Shown piece after piece: positions 7,633-13,618 of a DNA stretch of 17,190 nt (position 1 is its first letter; every line of letters starts with the position of its first letter). Position numbers and translations under genes: made by a program. The notes beneath the pieces are model-generated. The model worked only from the letters and a program-made list of their open reading frames with translations, had not been told where the DNA came from and made no database searches. The stretch spans positions 1-17,190 of the forward strand of contig NZ_CAJULS010000040.1 in NCBI RefSeq assembly GCF_910587525.1, read 5' to 3'. This DNA comes from an uncultured Oscillibacter sp. GTDB taxonomy: Bacteria > Bacillota > Clostridia > Oscillospirales > Oscillospiraceae.

Positions 7633-10600
7633 ATGTCCTTTGTCCACCTGCACGTCCATACGGAATACAGCCTCCTCGACGGCGCCTGCCGTATCCGGGA
7701 CCTGCCGAAGACCGTGAAGTCCATGGGCCAGACCGCCTGCGCCATCACAGACCACGGTGTCATGTACGGTGTTATCGACTTTTACCGGGCCTGTAAGGCA
7801 GAGGGGATCAAGCCGGTCATCGGCTGTGAGGTCTATGTCACACCCCAGGGCCGTACCCGGTTTGATAAGATTCACGAGTTTGACGCGGAGAGCCGGCATC
7901 TGGTGCTGCTGTGTGAAAACGAGGAGGGATACCGAAATCTCTCCTATATGGTCTCCATGGCCTGGACGGAGGGCTTTTACAACCGTCCCCGGGTGGACAT
8001 GGAGCTTTTACGGCGTCATAGCGGCGGCCTTGTCGCCCTGTCTGCGTGTCTGGCCGGGGAGATCCCCCGCCGGCTGCGGAACGGGGAGTACGAGAACGCC
8101 AGGAACTACGCCCTGGAACTCAGCGAGATTTTCGGTCCGGAGCATTTTTATCTGGAACTTCAGGACCACGGTATCCGGGACCAGACCGTGGTGAACCAGG
8201 GCCTTCTGCGGATGCACCAGGAGACGGGATTGCCTCTGGTCTGCACCAACGACGCCCACTACCTCCGCAGGGAGGACGCCGAGGCCCACGACGTACTGCT
8301 GTGCATTCAGACCGGCAAGACGCTGGACGACGAGAACCGGATGCGCTATGAGCCCCAGAACTTCTACCTCCGGGACGAGGCGGAGATGGCGGAGCTCTTC
8401 GGGGAGTACGAGGGCGCCCTGGAGAACACGGCGAAAATTGCGGAGATGTGCAATCTGGAGTTTACTTTCGGCAAGTACCACTTGCCGGAGTTCCAGCTGC
8501 CCCCGGGGTACGACAGCTTCTCTTATCTGAAAAAACTCTGTGATGAGGGCTACCAGGTCCGGTACGGTGAGGACGGCAGCCACCGGGAACAGCTGGAATA
8601 CGAGCAGAACATGATCGAGAAGATGGGCTTCACGGATTACTTCCTCATCGTCTCCGACTTTGTGCGCTTTGCCAGGGAGGCGGGAATTCCCGTAGGACCG
8701 GGGCGGGGCAGCGCGGCGGGCTCTATGGTCAGTTACTGCCTCTACATTACCGACATTGACCCGGTGAAATACGATTTATACTTCGAGCGTTTTTTGAATC
8801 CAGAGCGGGTAAGTATGCCGGATATTGATATGGACTTTGGTGACACCCGCCGGGGCGAGGTGGTGGACTACGTCCGCCGGAAATACGGCGACGACCACGT
8901 GGCCCAGATCGTCACCTTCGGCACCATGGCCGCCCGGGGGGTAATCCGGGACGTGGGCCGGGTGATGAACCTGCCATACGCCGATGTGGATCAGATTGCA
9001 AAGCAGGTGCCCAGCGGGCCCAACAACCTCCACATCACCCTGGATGAGGCCCTGCGGCTGTCCCGGTCTCTGCGGGAGATGTACGAGACTGACGAGACGG
9101 TAAAGCGCCTAATCGATACCGCCAAGGCTTTGGAGGGGATGCCCCGCCACGCCTCCACACACGCCGCCGGCGTGGTCATCACCCGACGGCCTGTCTACGA
9201 ATATGTGCCCCTGGCGAAAAACGACGAGTCCGTAGTTTGCCAGTATGTCATGACCACACTGGAGGAGCTGGGCCTCCTCAAGATGGACTTCCTGGGCCTG
9301 CGGAACCTGACGGTGCTGGACGATGCGGTGAAGATTCTCCGGGCGAAGCAGCCCGGCTTCCGGCTGGAGGATGTGCCGGAGGGGGACCAAGAGACTTACG
9401 AAATGCTCTCCGTTGGAAAGACCTCCGGTGTGTTCCAGATGGAGTCTGCCGGTATGACCGGCGTGTGCGTAGGACTGAAACCTCGGAGTATTGAGGATAT
9501 CACCGCTATTATCGCGCTGTACAGGCCTGGTCCCATGGATTCCATTCCACAGTTTCTGGAGTGCGCCCGGAATCCGGAGAAGGTCCGCTACGACCATCCG
9601 CTGCTGGAGCCGATCCTGGCCAATACCTATGGCTGCATTGTCTATCAGGAGCAGGTCATCAAGATCTTCCAGGAGCTGGCGGGTTACTCTCTGGGCCAGG
9701 CGGACATGGTGCGCCGGGCCATGAGCAAAAAGAAGGTCAAGGACATTGAGAAGGAGCGGGAGTCCTTCCTGCATGGCGACAAGGAGAGAAACATTACAGG
9801 CTGTCTGGCCCACGGAATCTCGGAAGCAACCGCCCAACTGATTTACGACAAGATCTACGATTTTGCCGAGTATGCCTTCAACAAGGCCCACGCCGTCAGC
9901 TACGCGGTAGTGGCCTATCAGACAGCCTGGTTCAAGTGCCACTATGCCAGGGAGTATATGGCGGCGCTGCTGACTTCCGTACTGGACAACTCCGACAAGG
10001 TGGCGGGATATATCAACGAGTGCAAGGAGTGCGGTATCGCCTTGCTGCAGCCGGACATCAACCGCTCCGCTGACCGCTTCACTGTGGAAGAGGGGGGCAT
10101 CCGGTTCGGTCTGGTGGCCATCAAGAATATTGGCCGGAGCTTTATCCAGGCGGTGATGCGGGAGCGGGAGGTTCGGCCCTTTGACTCCCTCCACGACTTC
10201 TGCGAGCGGATGCAGGGCACGGATATGAACAAGCGGGCGGTAGAGAATCTGATCCGTTCCGGAGCCTTTGACAGCACCGGAGCCCACCGGTCCCAGCTGA
10301 TGAAGGTCTATGAGGGCATCATGGACGCCGCCGCTGCCCAGCGGCGCGATAATGTGGAAGGTCAGATGGATTTTTTTTCCATGGGGGCTTCCAGTGGCAG
10401 GGCAGCGCCCAAACGGGTCCGCCTGCCGGACATCCCGGAGTTTACCGCCCAGCAGCTGATGACCATGGAGAAAGAGACTACCGGACTGTATCTCTCTGGA
10501 CACCCCATGGACCAGTACCGCAAGCAGGTACAGATACTAAACGCCCCCACCATCGGCTCCATTCTGGCGGACTTCGCCCAGGAGGGAGGCCCCACAAGGT

Positions 10601-11130
10601 TTGCCGATAACCAGCGGATCGTTGTGGCCGGGGTCATTACCTCCAGCAAAACCAAGACTACCAAGAACAACAGCCTGATGGCCTATGTAACGGTGGAGGA
10701 CGACACTGCCTCTATAGAGCTGCTGTGCTTTTCCAGGACATTGGACCTCTGCGGTGCCTATCTGCGGGAGAACCAGGCGGTGGTGGTGAAGGGCAAGCTG
10801 TCCGTCCGGGATGAGAAGGCGCCTCAACTCATGTGTGACAGCGCATACCCTCTGGCCACTGTCACTGGCGGCCTGCCGCTGGAGCAGACGGCAGAGCCTC
10901 CCTCGAACAAGCTGGAGAAGGGGGAGATCCTCTACCTGAAATTTCCCAGCTTAGACCACCCCTCTCTGAAGCACCTGAAATTGGTGTTTACAATGTTTCC
11001 CGGGGAAACGCATGTGAAAATGGTGATGGCGGACACCCGCAAAGTCTACGGAACACGGGTTCTGCTCCACAAGGCTCTGCTGAAAGAGGCCCGAGAAGTC
11101 CTTGGGGCTGAGAATGTCGTGGTAAAATAA
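7633..11130 (+). CDS. dnaE: DNA polymerase III alpha subunit DnaE
   Basis: Replicative C-family DNA polymerase (1,165 aa). The N-terminal PHP domain is intact by eye: HLHVHTEYSLLDGACRI and ITDHGVMYGVIDFY. The polymerase core has GPGRGSAAGS and the catalytic aspartates D397 and D399 in PDIDMDF, with the third, D552, in KMDFLGL. A tandem helix-hairpin-helix region follows, then an OB-fold near the C-terminus (VVAGVITSSKTKT, YVTVEDDTASIELLCF). Length and PHP motifs fit the DnaE1 type rather than PolC, which has an exonuclease insertion. In low-GC Firmicutes PolC is the main elongating enzyme and DnaE extends primers; which role applies here cannot be read from this window. The ATG at 7633 has GAGGAGG upstream at 7618-7624. 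Confidence 0.97.
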   Translation: MSFVHLHVHTEYSLLDGACRIRDLPKTVKSMGQTACAITDHGVMYGVIDFYRACKAEGIKPVIGCEVYVTPQGRTRFDKIHEFDAESRHLVLLCENEEGYRNLSYMVSMAWTEGFYNRPRVDMELLRRHSGGLVALSACLAGEIPRRLRNGEYENARNYALELSEIFGPEHFYLELQDHGIRDQTVVNQGLLRMHQETGLPLVCTNDAHYLRREDAEAHDVLLCIQTGKTLDDENRMRYEPQNFYLRDEAEMAELFGEYEGALENTAKIAEMCNLEFTFGKYHLPEFQLPPGYDSFSYLKKLCDEGYQVRYGEDGSHREQLEYEQNMIEKMGFTDYFLIVSDFVRFAREAGIPVGPGRGSAAGSMVSYCLYITDIDPVKYDLYFERFLNPERVSMPDIDMDFGDTRRGEVVDYVRRKYGDDHVAQIVTFGTMAARGVIRDVGRVMNLPYADVDQIAKQVPSGPNNLHITLDEALRLSRSLREMYETDETVKRLIDTAKALEGMPRHASTHAAGVVITRRPVYEYVPLAKNDESVVCQYVMTTLEELGLLKMDFLGLRNLTVLDDAVKILRAKQPGFRLEDVPEGDQETYEMLSVGKTSGVFQMESAGMTGVCVGLKPRSIEDITAIIALYRPGPMDSIPQFLECARNPEKVRYDHPLLEPILANTYGCIVYQEQVIKIFQELAGYSLGQADMVRRAMSKKKVKDIEKERESFLHGDKERNITGCLAHGISEATAQLIYDKIYDFAEYAFNKAHAVSYAVVAYQTAWFKCHYAREYMAALLTSVLDNSDKVAGYINECKECGIALLQPDINRSADRFTVEEGGIRFGLVAIKNIGRSFIQAVMREREVRPFDSLHDFCERMQGTDMNKRAVENLIRSGAFDSTGAHRSQLMKVYEGIMDAAAAQRRDNVEGQMDFFSMGASSGRAAPKRVRLPDIPEFTAQQLMTMEKETTGLYLSGHPMDQYRKQVQILNAPTIGSILADFAQEGGPTRFADNQRIVVAGVITSSKTKTTKNNSLMAYVTVEDDTASIELLCFSRTLDLCGAYLRENQAVVVKGKLSVRDEKAPQLMCDSAYPLATVTGGLPLEQTAEPPSNKLEKGEILYLKFPSLDHPSLKHLKLVFTMFPGETHVKMVMADTRKVYGTRVLLHKALLKEAREVLGAENVVVK

Positions 11131-11331
11131 CCACTATAATAGATTTTTTATCTAATATAAAGATGGTTTTGGCTTGGCTGGAGATAAAAGCTGCTTATAG
11201 CGGGGAGAAAAGAAAAAGACTCTCTGTTAGAGTTAAGAGTGGTTTGCTGACAACCAAGAACAGGGAGGTCTTCAGGGGCTGAAAGAATTTGTGGATCCGT
11301 TTATAGGTTGCGAGAATAAGAAAGCGTAAGA
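11131..11331 (+). other. Non-coding region after dnaE, 5' half
   Basis: No credible gene is seen. Directly after the dnaE stop, AACCA (11129-11133) can pair with TGGTT near 11164, enclosing a TAGAT/ATCTA hairpin; this is a weak terminator candidate at best. Further short hairpins are ACTCT/AGAGT (about 11219-11236), GGTT/AACC (about 11241-11255) and TTCAG/CTGAA (about 11271-11284). Base composition is lower in GC than the flanking genes. A very weak promoter-like pair, TTGTGG (11289-11294) and GAGAAT (11312-11317) with 17 bases between, could drive the structured region that follows. Confidence 0.4.
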
Positions 11332-11334
11332 AAA

Positions 11335-11350
11335 TACCCCTTAAGGGGTA
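11335..11350. repeat. 16-bp perfect palindrome, copy 1 of the CCCCTTAAGGGG element
   Basis: TACCCCTTAAGGGGTA is a perfect palindrome. The inner 12 bases recur at 11388-11399. It could be a protein-binding site or a hairpin arm within a structured RNA. I cannot tell which from sequence alone. Confidence 0.7.
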
Positions 11351-11386
11351 GCCCGTGAAAGAAATGCAGTCGGCAAACCTTTCGGG

Positions 11387-11400
11387 GCCCCTTAAGGGGC
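11387..11400. repeat. 14-bp perfect palindrome, copy 2 of the CCCCTTAAGGGG element
   Basis: GCCCCTTAAGGGGC is a perfect palindrome sharing its central 12 bases with the palindrome at 11335-11350, 52 bases away. The preceding bases make GGGGCCCC, so an alternative hairpin with the upstream Gs is possible. Confidence 0.7.
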
Positions 11401-11431
11401 TTCGTCTGTATCAACCCTTCTAGGGCTTCTC

Positions 11432-11458
11432 AAGCCTCCGGTTTAGCCGGAGGCTTTG
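11432..11458 (+). terminator. Terminator-like hairpin closing the dnaE-side non-coding region
   Basis: AAGCCTCCGG (11432-11441) and CCGGAGGCTT (11447-11456) form a perfect 10-bp stem with a 5-base loop. The T tract is poor (TTTGACTT), so termination strength is uncertain. The 5' half of the stem can also pair upstream: GGCTT at 11424-11428 with AAGCC at 11432-11436. Confidence 0.55.
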
Positions 11459-11497
11459 ACTTACTCTGCGCACCAGAGGTTTTTCTGAAAATGATCT

Positions 11498-11516
11498 GAA
11501 AAATAGCAAAGCTATT
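11498..11516 (-). terminator. Terminator of the acetyltransferase gene
   Basis: On the minus strand AATAGC (11516-11511), loop TTT and GCTATT (11507-11502) are followed by a short T run. The stem overlaps the stop codon of the acetyltransferase gene. The stem is only 6 bp, so it is a modest terminator. Confidence 0.5.
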
Positions 11517-12171
11517 ATTCAGGCAAGGCAAAGCCCGCCAGCGTTTTCAAAGCCTCCAGATCGCCGTGCTGAATAAAGGGAATCGCCTCCGCGATCTGCT
11601 CCGGGGGCCAGTCCCACCACCGCAAACGCAGCAGGGCCTCCGCGGTCTCATCCGGGAACCGCCTTCGGATGGGCCGTGCCGGGAGGCCGCCCACGATGGT
11701 ATAGGGCGGGATGTCCTTTGTCACTACAGCCCGGGCGCCGATCACCGCGCCGTCGCCTATGTTGACGCCCGCCAGGATCACCGCCTCATAGCCGATCCAA
11801 ACGTCGTTCCCGATGACGATGTCCCCCTTGTTGTCCCAAGCCTCTGCGGGGCTCATGTCATGGCCCCAGGCCTCGTAGAAAATGGGGAAGGTATAGTTGG
11901 AGAGGGAGTGCAGGGTGTGGTTGGCGCTGTTGAAGAGGAACCGGACCCCGCAGGCAATGGAACAGAATTTCCCAATATGCAGGTAGTCACGGTTGATAGG
12001 GTAGTGGTAAAGAACATTGTTTTTCTGAAAATCCCTGGGATCACGGACGAAATCGTTGTAAATGGTAAATGCTCCGATCTGAATTGCCGGGTCATCCACC
12101 ACATTTTTCAAATACACCGTCTGTGGATCCCCAGTTCTGGGGTATACTCTGGTGTGGTCTGGAATCGCCAT
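11515..12171 (-). CDS. Xenobiotic O-acetyltransferase, Vat/CatB type (left-handed beta-helix)
   Basis: Acetyl-CoA-dependent transferase of 218 aa with hexapeptide repeats (IGKFCSIACG, then GDIVIGNDVWIGYEAVILAG, IGDGAVIGARAVV). The active-site histidine of the family is H85 in SANH. The C-terminal half shows VTKDIPPYTIVGGLPARPIRRRF and RWWDWPPEQI. This arrangement matches the Vat streptogramin A and type B chloramphenicol acetyltransferases; LYHYPINRDYLHIGKFCSI is nearer the Vat pattern. Many chromosomal homologues have no proven antibiotic substrate, so resistance is not implied. The ATG at 12171 is chosen because GGAG lies 7 bases upstream; a TTG at 12177 is too close. It is alone on the minus strand among plus-strand housekeeping genes, which suggests a later insertion. 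Confidence 0.88.
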   Translation of the reverse strand: MAIPDHTRVYPRTGDPQTVYLKNVVDDPAIQIGAFTIYNDFVRDPRDFQKNNVLYHYPINRDYLHIGKFCSIACGVRFLFNSANHTLHSLSNYTFPIFYEAWGHDMSPAEAWDNKGDIVIGNDVWIGYEAVILAGVNIGDGAVIGARAVVTKDIPPYTIVGGLPARPIRRRFPDETAEALLRLRWWDWPPEQIAEAIPFIQHGDLEALKTLAGFALPE

Positions 12172-12284
12172 AATCAAACTCCTTTTCTGATTACTTTTTC
12201 AAGACGATTCCAGAGACCGCAATGCAGTGTTTCACAGGTGTGTCCACCTCTCTTCAGTCAGTTTGCAGCGCGGGTGCCGTAGAA

Positions 12285-12313
12285 ATTCTATCACTAAACC
12301 GCTTCTTTGGCAA
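12285..12313 (-). promoter_or_regulatory. Promoter of the acetyltransferase gene
   Basis: On the minus strand, the -35 TTGCCA (12313-12308) and -10 TAGAAT (12290-12285) are separated by 17 bases. Transcription would start near 12278, about 107 bases before the ATG. The leader contains an AGGTG/CACCT inverted repeat at about 12236-12248 and no obvious leader peptide. Confidence 0.6.
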
Positions 12314-12364
12314 TCCCGTTTGGAAAATACAAAGGAGGGGCGTTTTATAATGGAAAGAAAGTTC

Positions 12365-12392
12365 TTGCAAAACCGGGTAATTCTGGTATAAT
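12365..12392 (+). promoter_or_regulatory. Promoter of yajC
   Basis: The -35 TTGCAA (12365-12370) and -10 TATAAT (12387-12392) are 16 bases apart. The spacer carries AACCGGG-TAATTC, very like the hprK promoter spacer, and TGGAAAG occurs upstream of both. Confidence 0.7.
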
Positions 12393-12434
12393 GGTGTCAT
12401 TCTGAATTTACGAAGGAAAAGGAGTTTTATCAAC

Positions 12435-12791
12435 ATGGAACCTATTATTATGATGGTCGCGATGCTGGCGATCTTCTACTTCATCCTGATCCGTCCGGAG
12501 AACAAGCGGAAAAAGCAGGCGCAGGAGATGCGGGACAGCCTGAAAAAGGGCGATACCGTTACTACCATCGGCGGGATCGTGGGTAAGATTGTCTCCACCG
12601 ATCAGAATACCATCATCATTGAGACCAGCGAGGACCGGGTCCGCATGGAGCTGACCCGCTGGGCCGTTTCCACCGTTGGTGTCCAGACCGGCGAGCAGCC
12701 CGAGGCCGGCAAGAAGGGGAAAAAGGAGAAGAAGGAAGAGGCCGCTGAGCCTGTGGACGAGATCCCCGCTCCCGAGAACGAGGAAAAATAA
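12435..12791 (+). CDS. yajC: Preprotein translocase subunit YajC
   Basis: Small inner-membrane protein (118 aa) of the Sec accessory complex with SecDF. A single N-terminal membrane helix, about residues 2-19 (PIIMMVAMLAIFYFILIRP), is followed by NKRKKQAQEMRDSLKKGDTVTTIGGIVGKIV, the family signature. The C-terminal tail is rich in Lys and Glu and probably disordered. The ATG at 12435 has GGAG at 12421-12424. It has its own promoter, and a terminator hairpin follows. secD/secF are not adjacent here. Confidence 0.94.
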   Translation: MEPIIMMVAMLAIFYFILIRPENKRKKQAQEMRDSLKKGDTVTTIGGIVGKIVSTDQNTIIIETSEDRVRMELTRWAVSTVGVQTGEQPEAGKKGKKEKKEEAAEPVDEIPAPENEEK

Positions 12792-12813
12792 TTCCTGATA
12801 ATCATAAAAACCA

Positions 12814-12863
12814 CCTCCCTCGCAATATGTTCTGATAGGAACGACTGCGAGGGAGGATTTTTT
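12814..12863 (+). terminator. Terminator after yajC whose 3' arm is the next gene's ribosome site
   Basis: CCTCCCTCGCA (12814-12824) and TGCGAGGGAGG (12846-12856) form a perfect 11-bp stem, with GTTC/GAAC pairing within the loop, followed by a six-T run (12858-12863). An A run precedes the stem, so it could work on both strands. The GGAGG at 12852-12856 is also the ribosome site, 7 bases before the ATG at 12864. Confidence 0.85.
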
Positions 12864-13280
12864 ATGAGCAAAGGAAAAAAGCAATCGCCACATACACTGA
12901 TATTTCTAAAAGGGCTGCTTCTGTCTTTTGGAATATATCTCTTGGGGCAGCTGCTGGTAACGCTGCTGGTCGTCAAAGGTGCGCTGAGGGAGGAGGGGAT
13001 GTTCCCGGCGGTAGCGGCGCTCTGCCTGCTGTCCGCTCTGGCAGGAGGTTTCCTCTGCGCCCGGCGGCCCGTGTGGGGACCGCTGCCCAGCGCCATGATG
13101 TGCGCCGTACTGTTTGCTGGGATTCTGGCAGCGATGGGGATTCTCTGCTGGGGAGAGGGGATTACCTGGCTGGGGCAGGGCGGTATTCTGATACTGTGTG
13201 CTCTGGCAGGCGGTCTGCTGGCCGGCTTATCGGGCAGTGGGCACAGAAAGAAGAAGCGGCGGAAAATAGCAGCGCTGTGA
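12864..13280 (+). CDS. TIGR04086-type four-helix membrane protein, function unknown
   Basis: A 138-aa protein with four predicted membrane helices (about 13-36, 46-66, 72-95, 104-124) and basic ends (MSKGKKQ; HRKKKRRK). Helix pattern, length and position directly after yajC match the TIGR04086 family found next to yajC in many Clostridia. No enzymatic motif is visible. The start ATG directly follows the T run of the yajC terminator, and its ribosome site is buried in that terminator's stem. Some read-through from yajC, or a promoter I do not see, is needed for expression. In other Clostridia a SCIFF peptide gene can follow this family, but I found no such peptide here. Confidence 0.75.
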   Translation: MSKGKKQSPHTLIFLKGLLLSFGIYLLGQLLVTLLVVKGALREEGMFPAVAALCLLSALAGGFLCARRPVWGPLPSAMMCAVLFAGILAAMGILCWGEGITWLGQGGILILCALAGGLLAGLSGSGHRKKKRRKIAAL

Positions 13281-13350
13281 AATTTCACAAAAATATATGA
13301 GTTTCAACCTGTGAGGGACTTTTGACTTGACAACAGGAAACCGGGAGGAG

Positions 13351-13432
13351 CAGGGCAGATGTGGGGGCGGTGTCTGATGCATGGATACCAGATGTCGGCC
13401 TTTTGGAAAAAGCATATCTGCCCTGACCGCCC
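13351..13432 (+). ncRNA. Pseudoknot-like inverted-repeat element, possible regulatory RNA
   Basis: The 13 bases at 13351-13363 pair with 13413-13425 (12 Watson-Crick pairs plus one G-U). GGGCGGT at 13365-13371 pairs with ACCGCCC at 13426-13432, which crosses the first stem as in an H-type pseudoknot. An alternative hairpin GGTGTC (13369-13374) with GATACC (13384-13389) competes with the second stem. A T-rich stretch follows but is not a clean terminator tail. Whether this is transcribed, a riboswitch-like element or a decayed repeat is unknown. Confidence 0.35.
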
Positions 13433-13442
13433 GCTTTCTTCG

Positions 13443-13481
13443 GTTTACATAATTTTGTTTACATAATATTTGTTCATAAAT
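13443..13481. repeat. Direct repeats GTTTACATAAT upstream of the spoIIM-like promoter
   Basis: GTTTACATAAT occurs at 13443-13453 and 13457-13467, and a degenerate copy GTTCATAAAT at 13472-13481, with a 14-15 base period. They lie 30-70 bases upstream of the -35 element at 13512 and could be an operator or an AT-rich UP region. Confidence 0.6.
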
Positions 13482-13511
13482 TACAAAAAAGAGTTTTTTC
13501 ATTAAAATTCC

Positions 13512-13540
13512 TTGATAATTTTGGAAGTTTGCACTATTAT
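13512..13540 (+). promoter_or_regulatory. Promoter of the spoIIM-like gene and xerD
   Basis: TTGATA (13512-13517) and TATTAT (13535-13540) are separated by exactly 17 bases in an AT-rich setting. Transcription would start near 13547, leaving a 70-base leader that folds over the ribosome site. It looks like a vegetative promoter rather than a sporulation-sigma one. Confidence 0.75.
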
Positions 13541-13573
13541 TTAATTGTAGCCGGTTTACGTCAACCATCTCAT

Positions 13574-13618
13574 AAACCGCCCGCTTCGCTCATAGAATAG
13601 AGTGAGGTGAGGCGGTTT
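13574..13618 (+). promoter_or_regulatory. Leader hairpin covering ribosome site and start codon of the spoIIM-like gene
   Basis: AAACCGCC (13574-13581) pairs perfectly with GGCGGTTT (13611-13618). Inside, TCG (13586-13588) pairs with TGA (13608-13610, one G-U) and CTCA (13589-13592) with TGAG (13603-13606). The ribosome site GAGGTGAGG (13604-13612) and two bases of the TTG start (13617-13619) lie in the 3' arm. Confidence 0.6.

Larger units (their letters stand above)
11306..11416 (+). ncRNA. Candidate structured RNA between dnaE and the acetyltransferase gene
   Basis: Several nested pairings can be drawn. GGTTG (11306-11310) pairs with CAACC (11412-11416) as a closing stem. Inside, 11364-11372 pairs with 11403-11411 (eight of nine positions, one a G-U). 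This encloses the palindrome hairpin at 11387-11400, and the other palindrome hairpin at 11335-11350 forms a separate arm. A terminator-like hairpin follows at 11432-11456. I do not recognise a known family: it does not look like tmRNA, RNase P, SRP RNA or a T-box. No strong promoter is visible, so it may instead be the 3' untranslated part of the long operon transcript. Confidence 0.3.
13281..13511 (+). other. Non-coding region after the TIGR04086-type gene
   Basis: No gene is seen. The stretch holds a pseudoknot-like set of inverted repeats (13351-13432), then an AT-rich segment with direct repeats of GTTTACATAAT (13443-13481) leading to the promoter at 13512. A perfect TTGACA at 13327-13332 has no -10 partner. 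ACCGCCCGCTT at 13426-13436 recurs at 13576-13586. Confidence 0.6.

Noticed and set aside
9109..10503. Long minus-strand open frame (464 codons) inside dnaE
   Set aside because: It is antisense to a clear dnaE coding sequence. GC-rich codon use in the true frame leaves the opposite strand open; no family motif or ribosome site is seen.
11135..11140. Perfect TATAAT just after dnaE
   Set aside because: No -35 element at a usable distance and no extended -10; it is more likely part of the AT-rich 3' end.
11335..11400. CRISPR-like array suggested by the repeated palindromes
   Set aside because: Only two copies with one spacer, no cas genes, and the conserved core is 12 bp.
11566..12282. Plus-strand open frame (238 codons) over the acetyltransferase
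   Set aside because: The minus-strand frame has complete acetyltransferase motifs; the plus-strand product resembles nothing and lacks a ribosome site.
13327..13332. Perfect TTGACA after the TIGR04086-type gene
   Set aside because: No -10-like sequence at 15-19 bases downstream; the following bases are GC-rich.
13375..13425. Possible hammerhead ribozyme (CTGATG near 13375)
   Set aside because: The core would need CTGANGA and a matching GAAA strand; the sequence reads CTGATGC and the helices do not fit.
13281..13511. Possible SCIFF peptide gene, expected after the TIGR04086-type gene in some Clostridia
   Set aside because: No short frame with the six-cysteine pattern or a ribosome site is present, and no radical SAM maturase follows.
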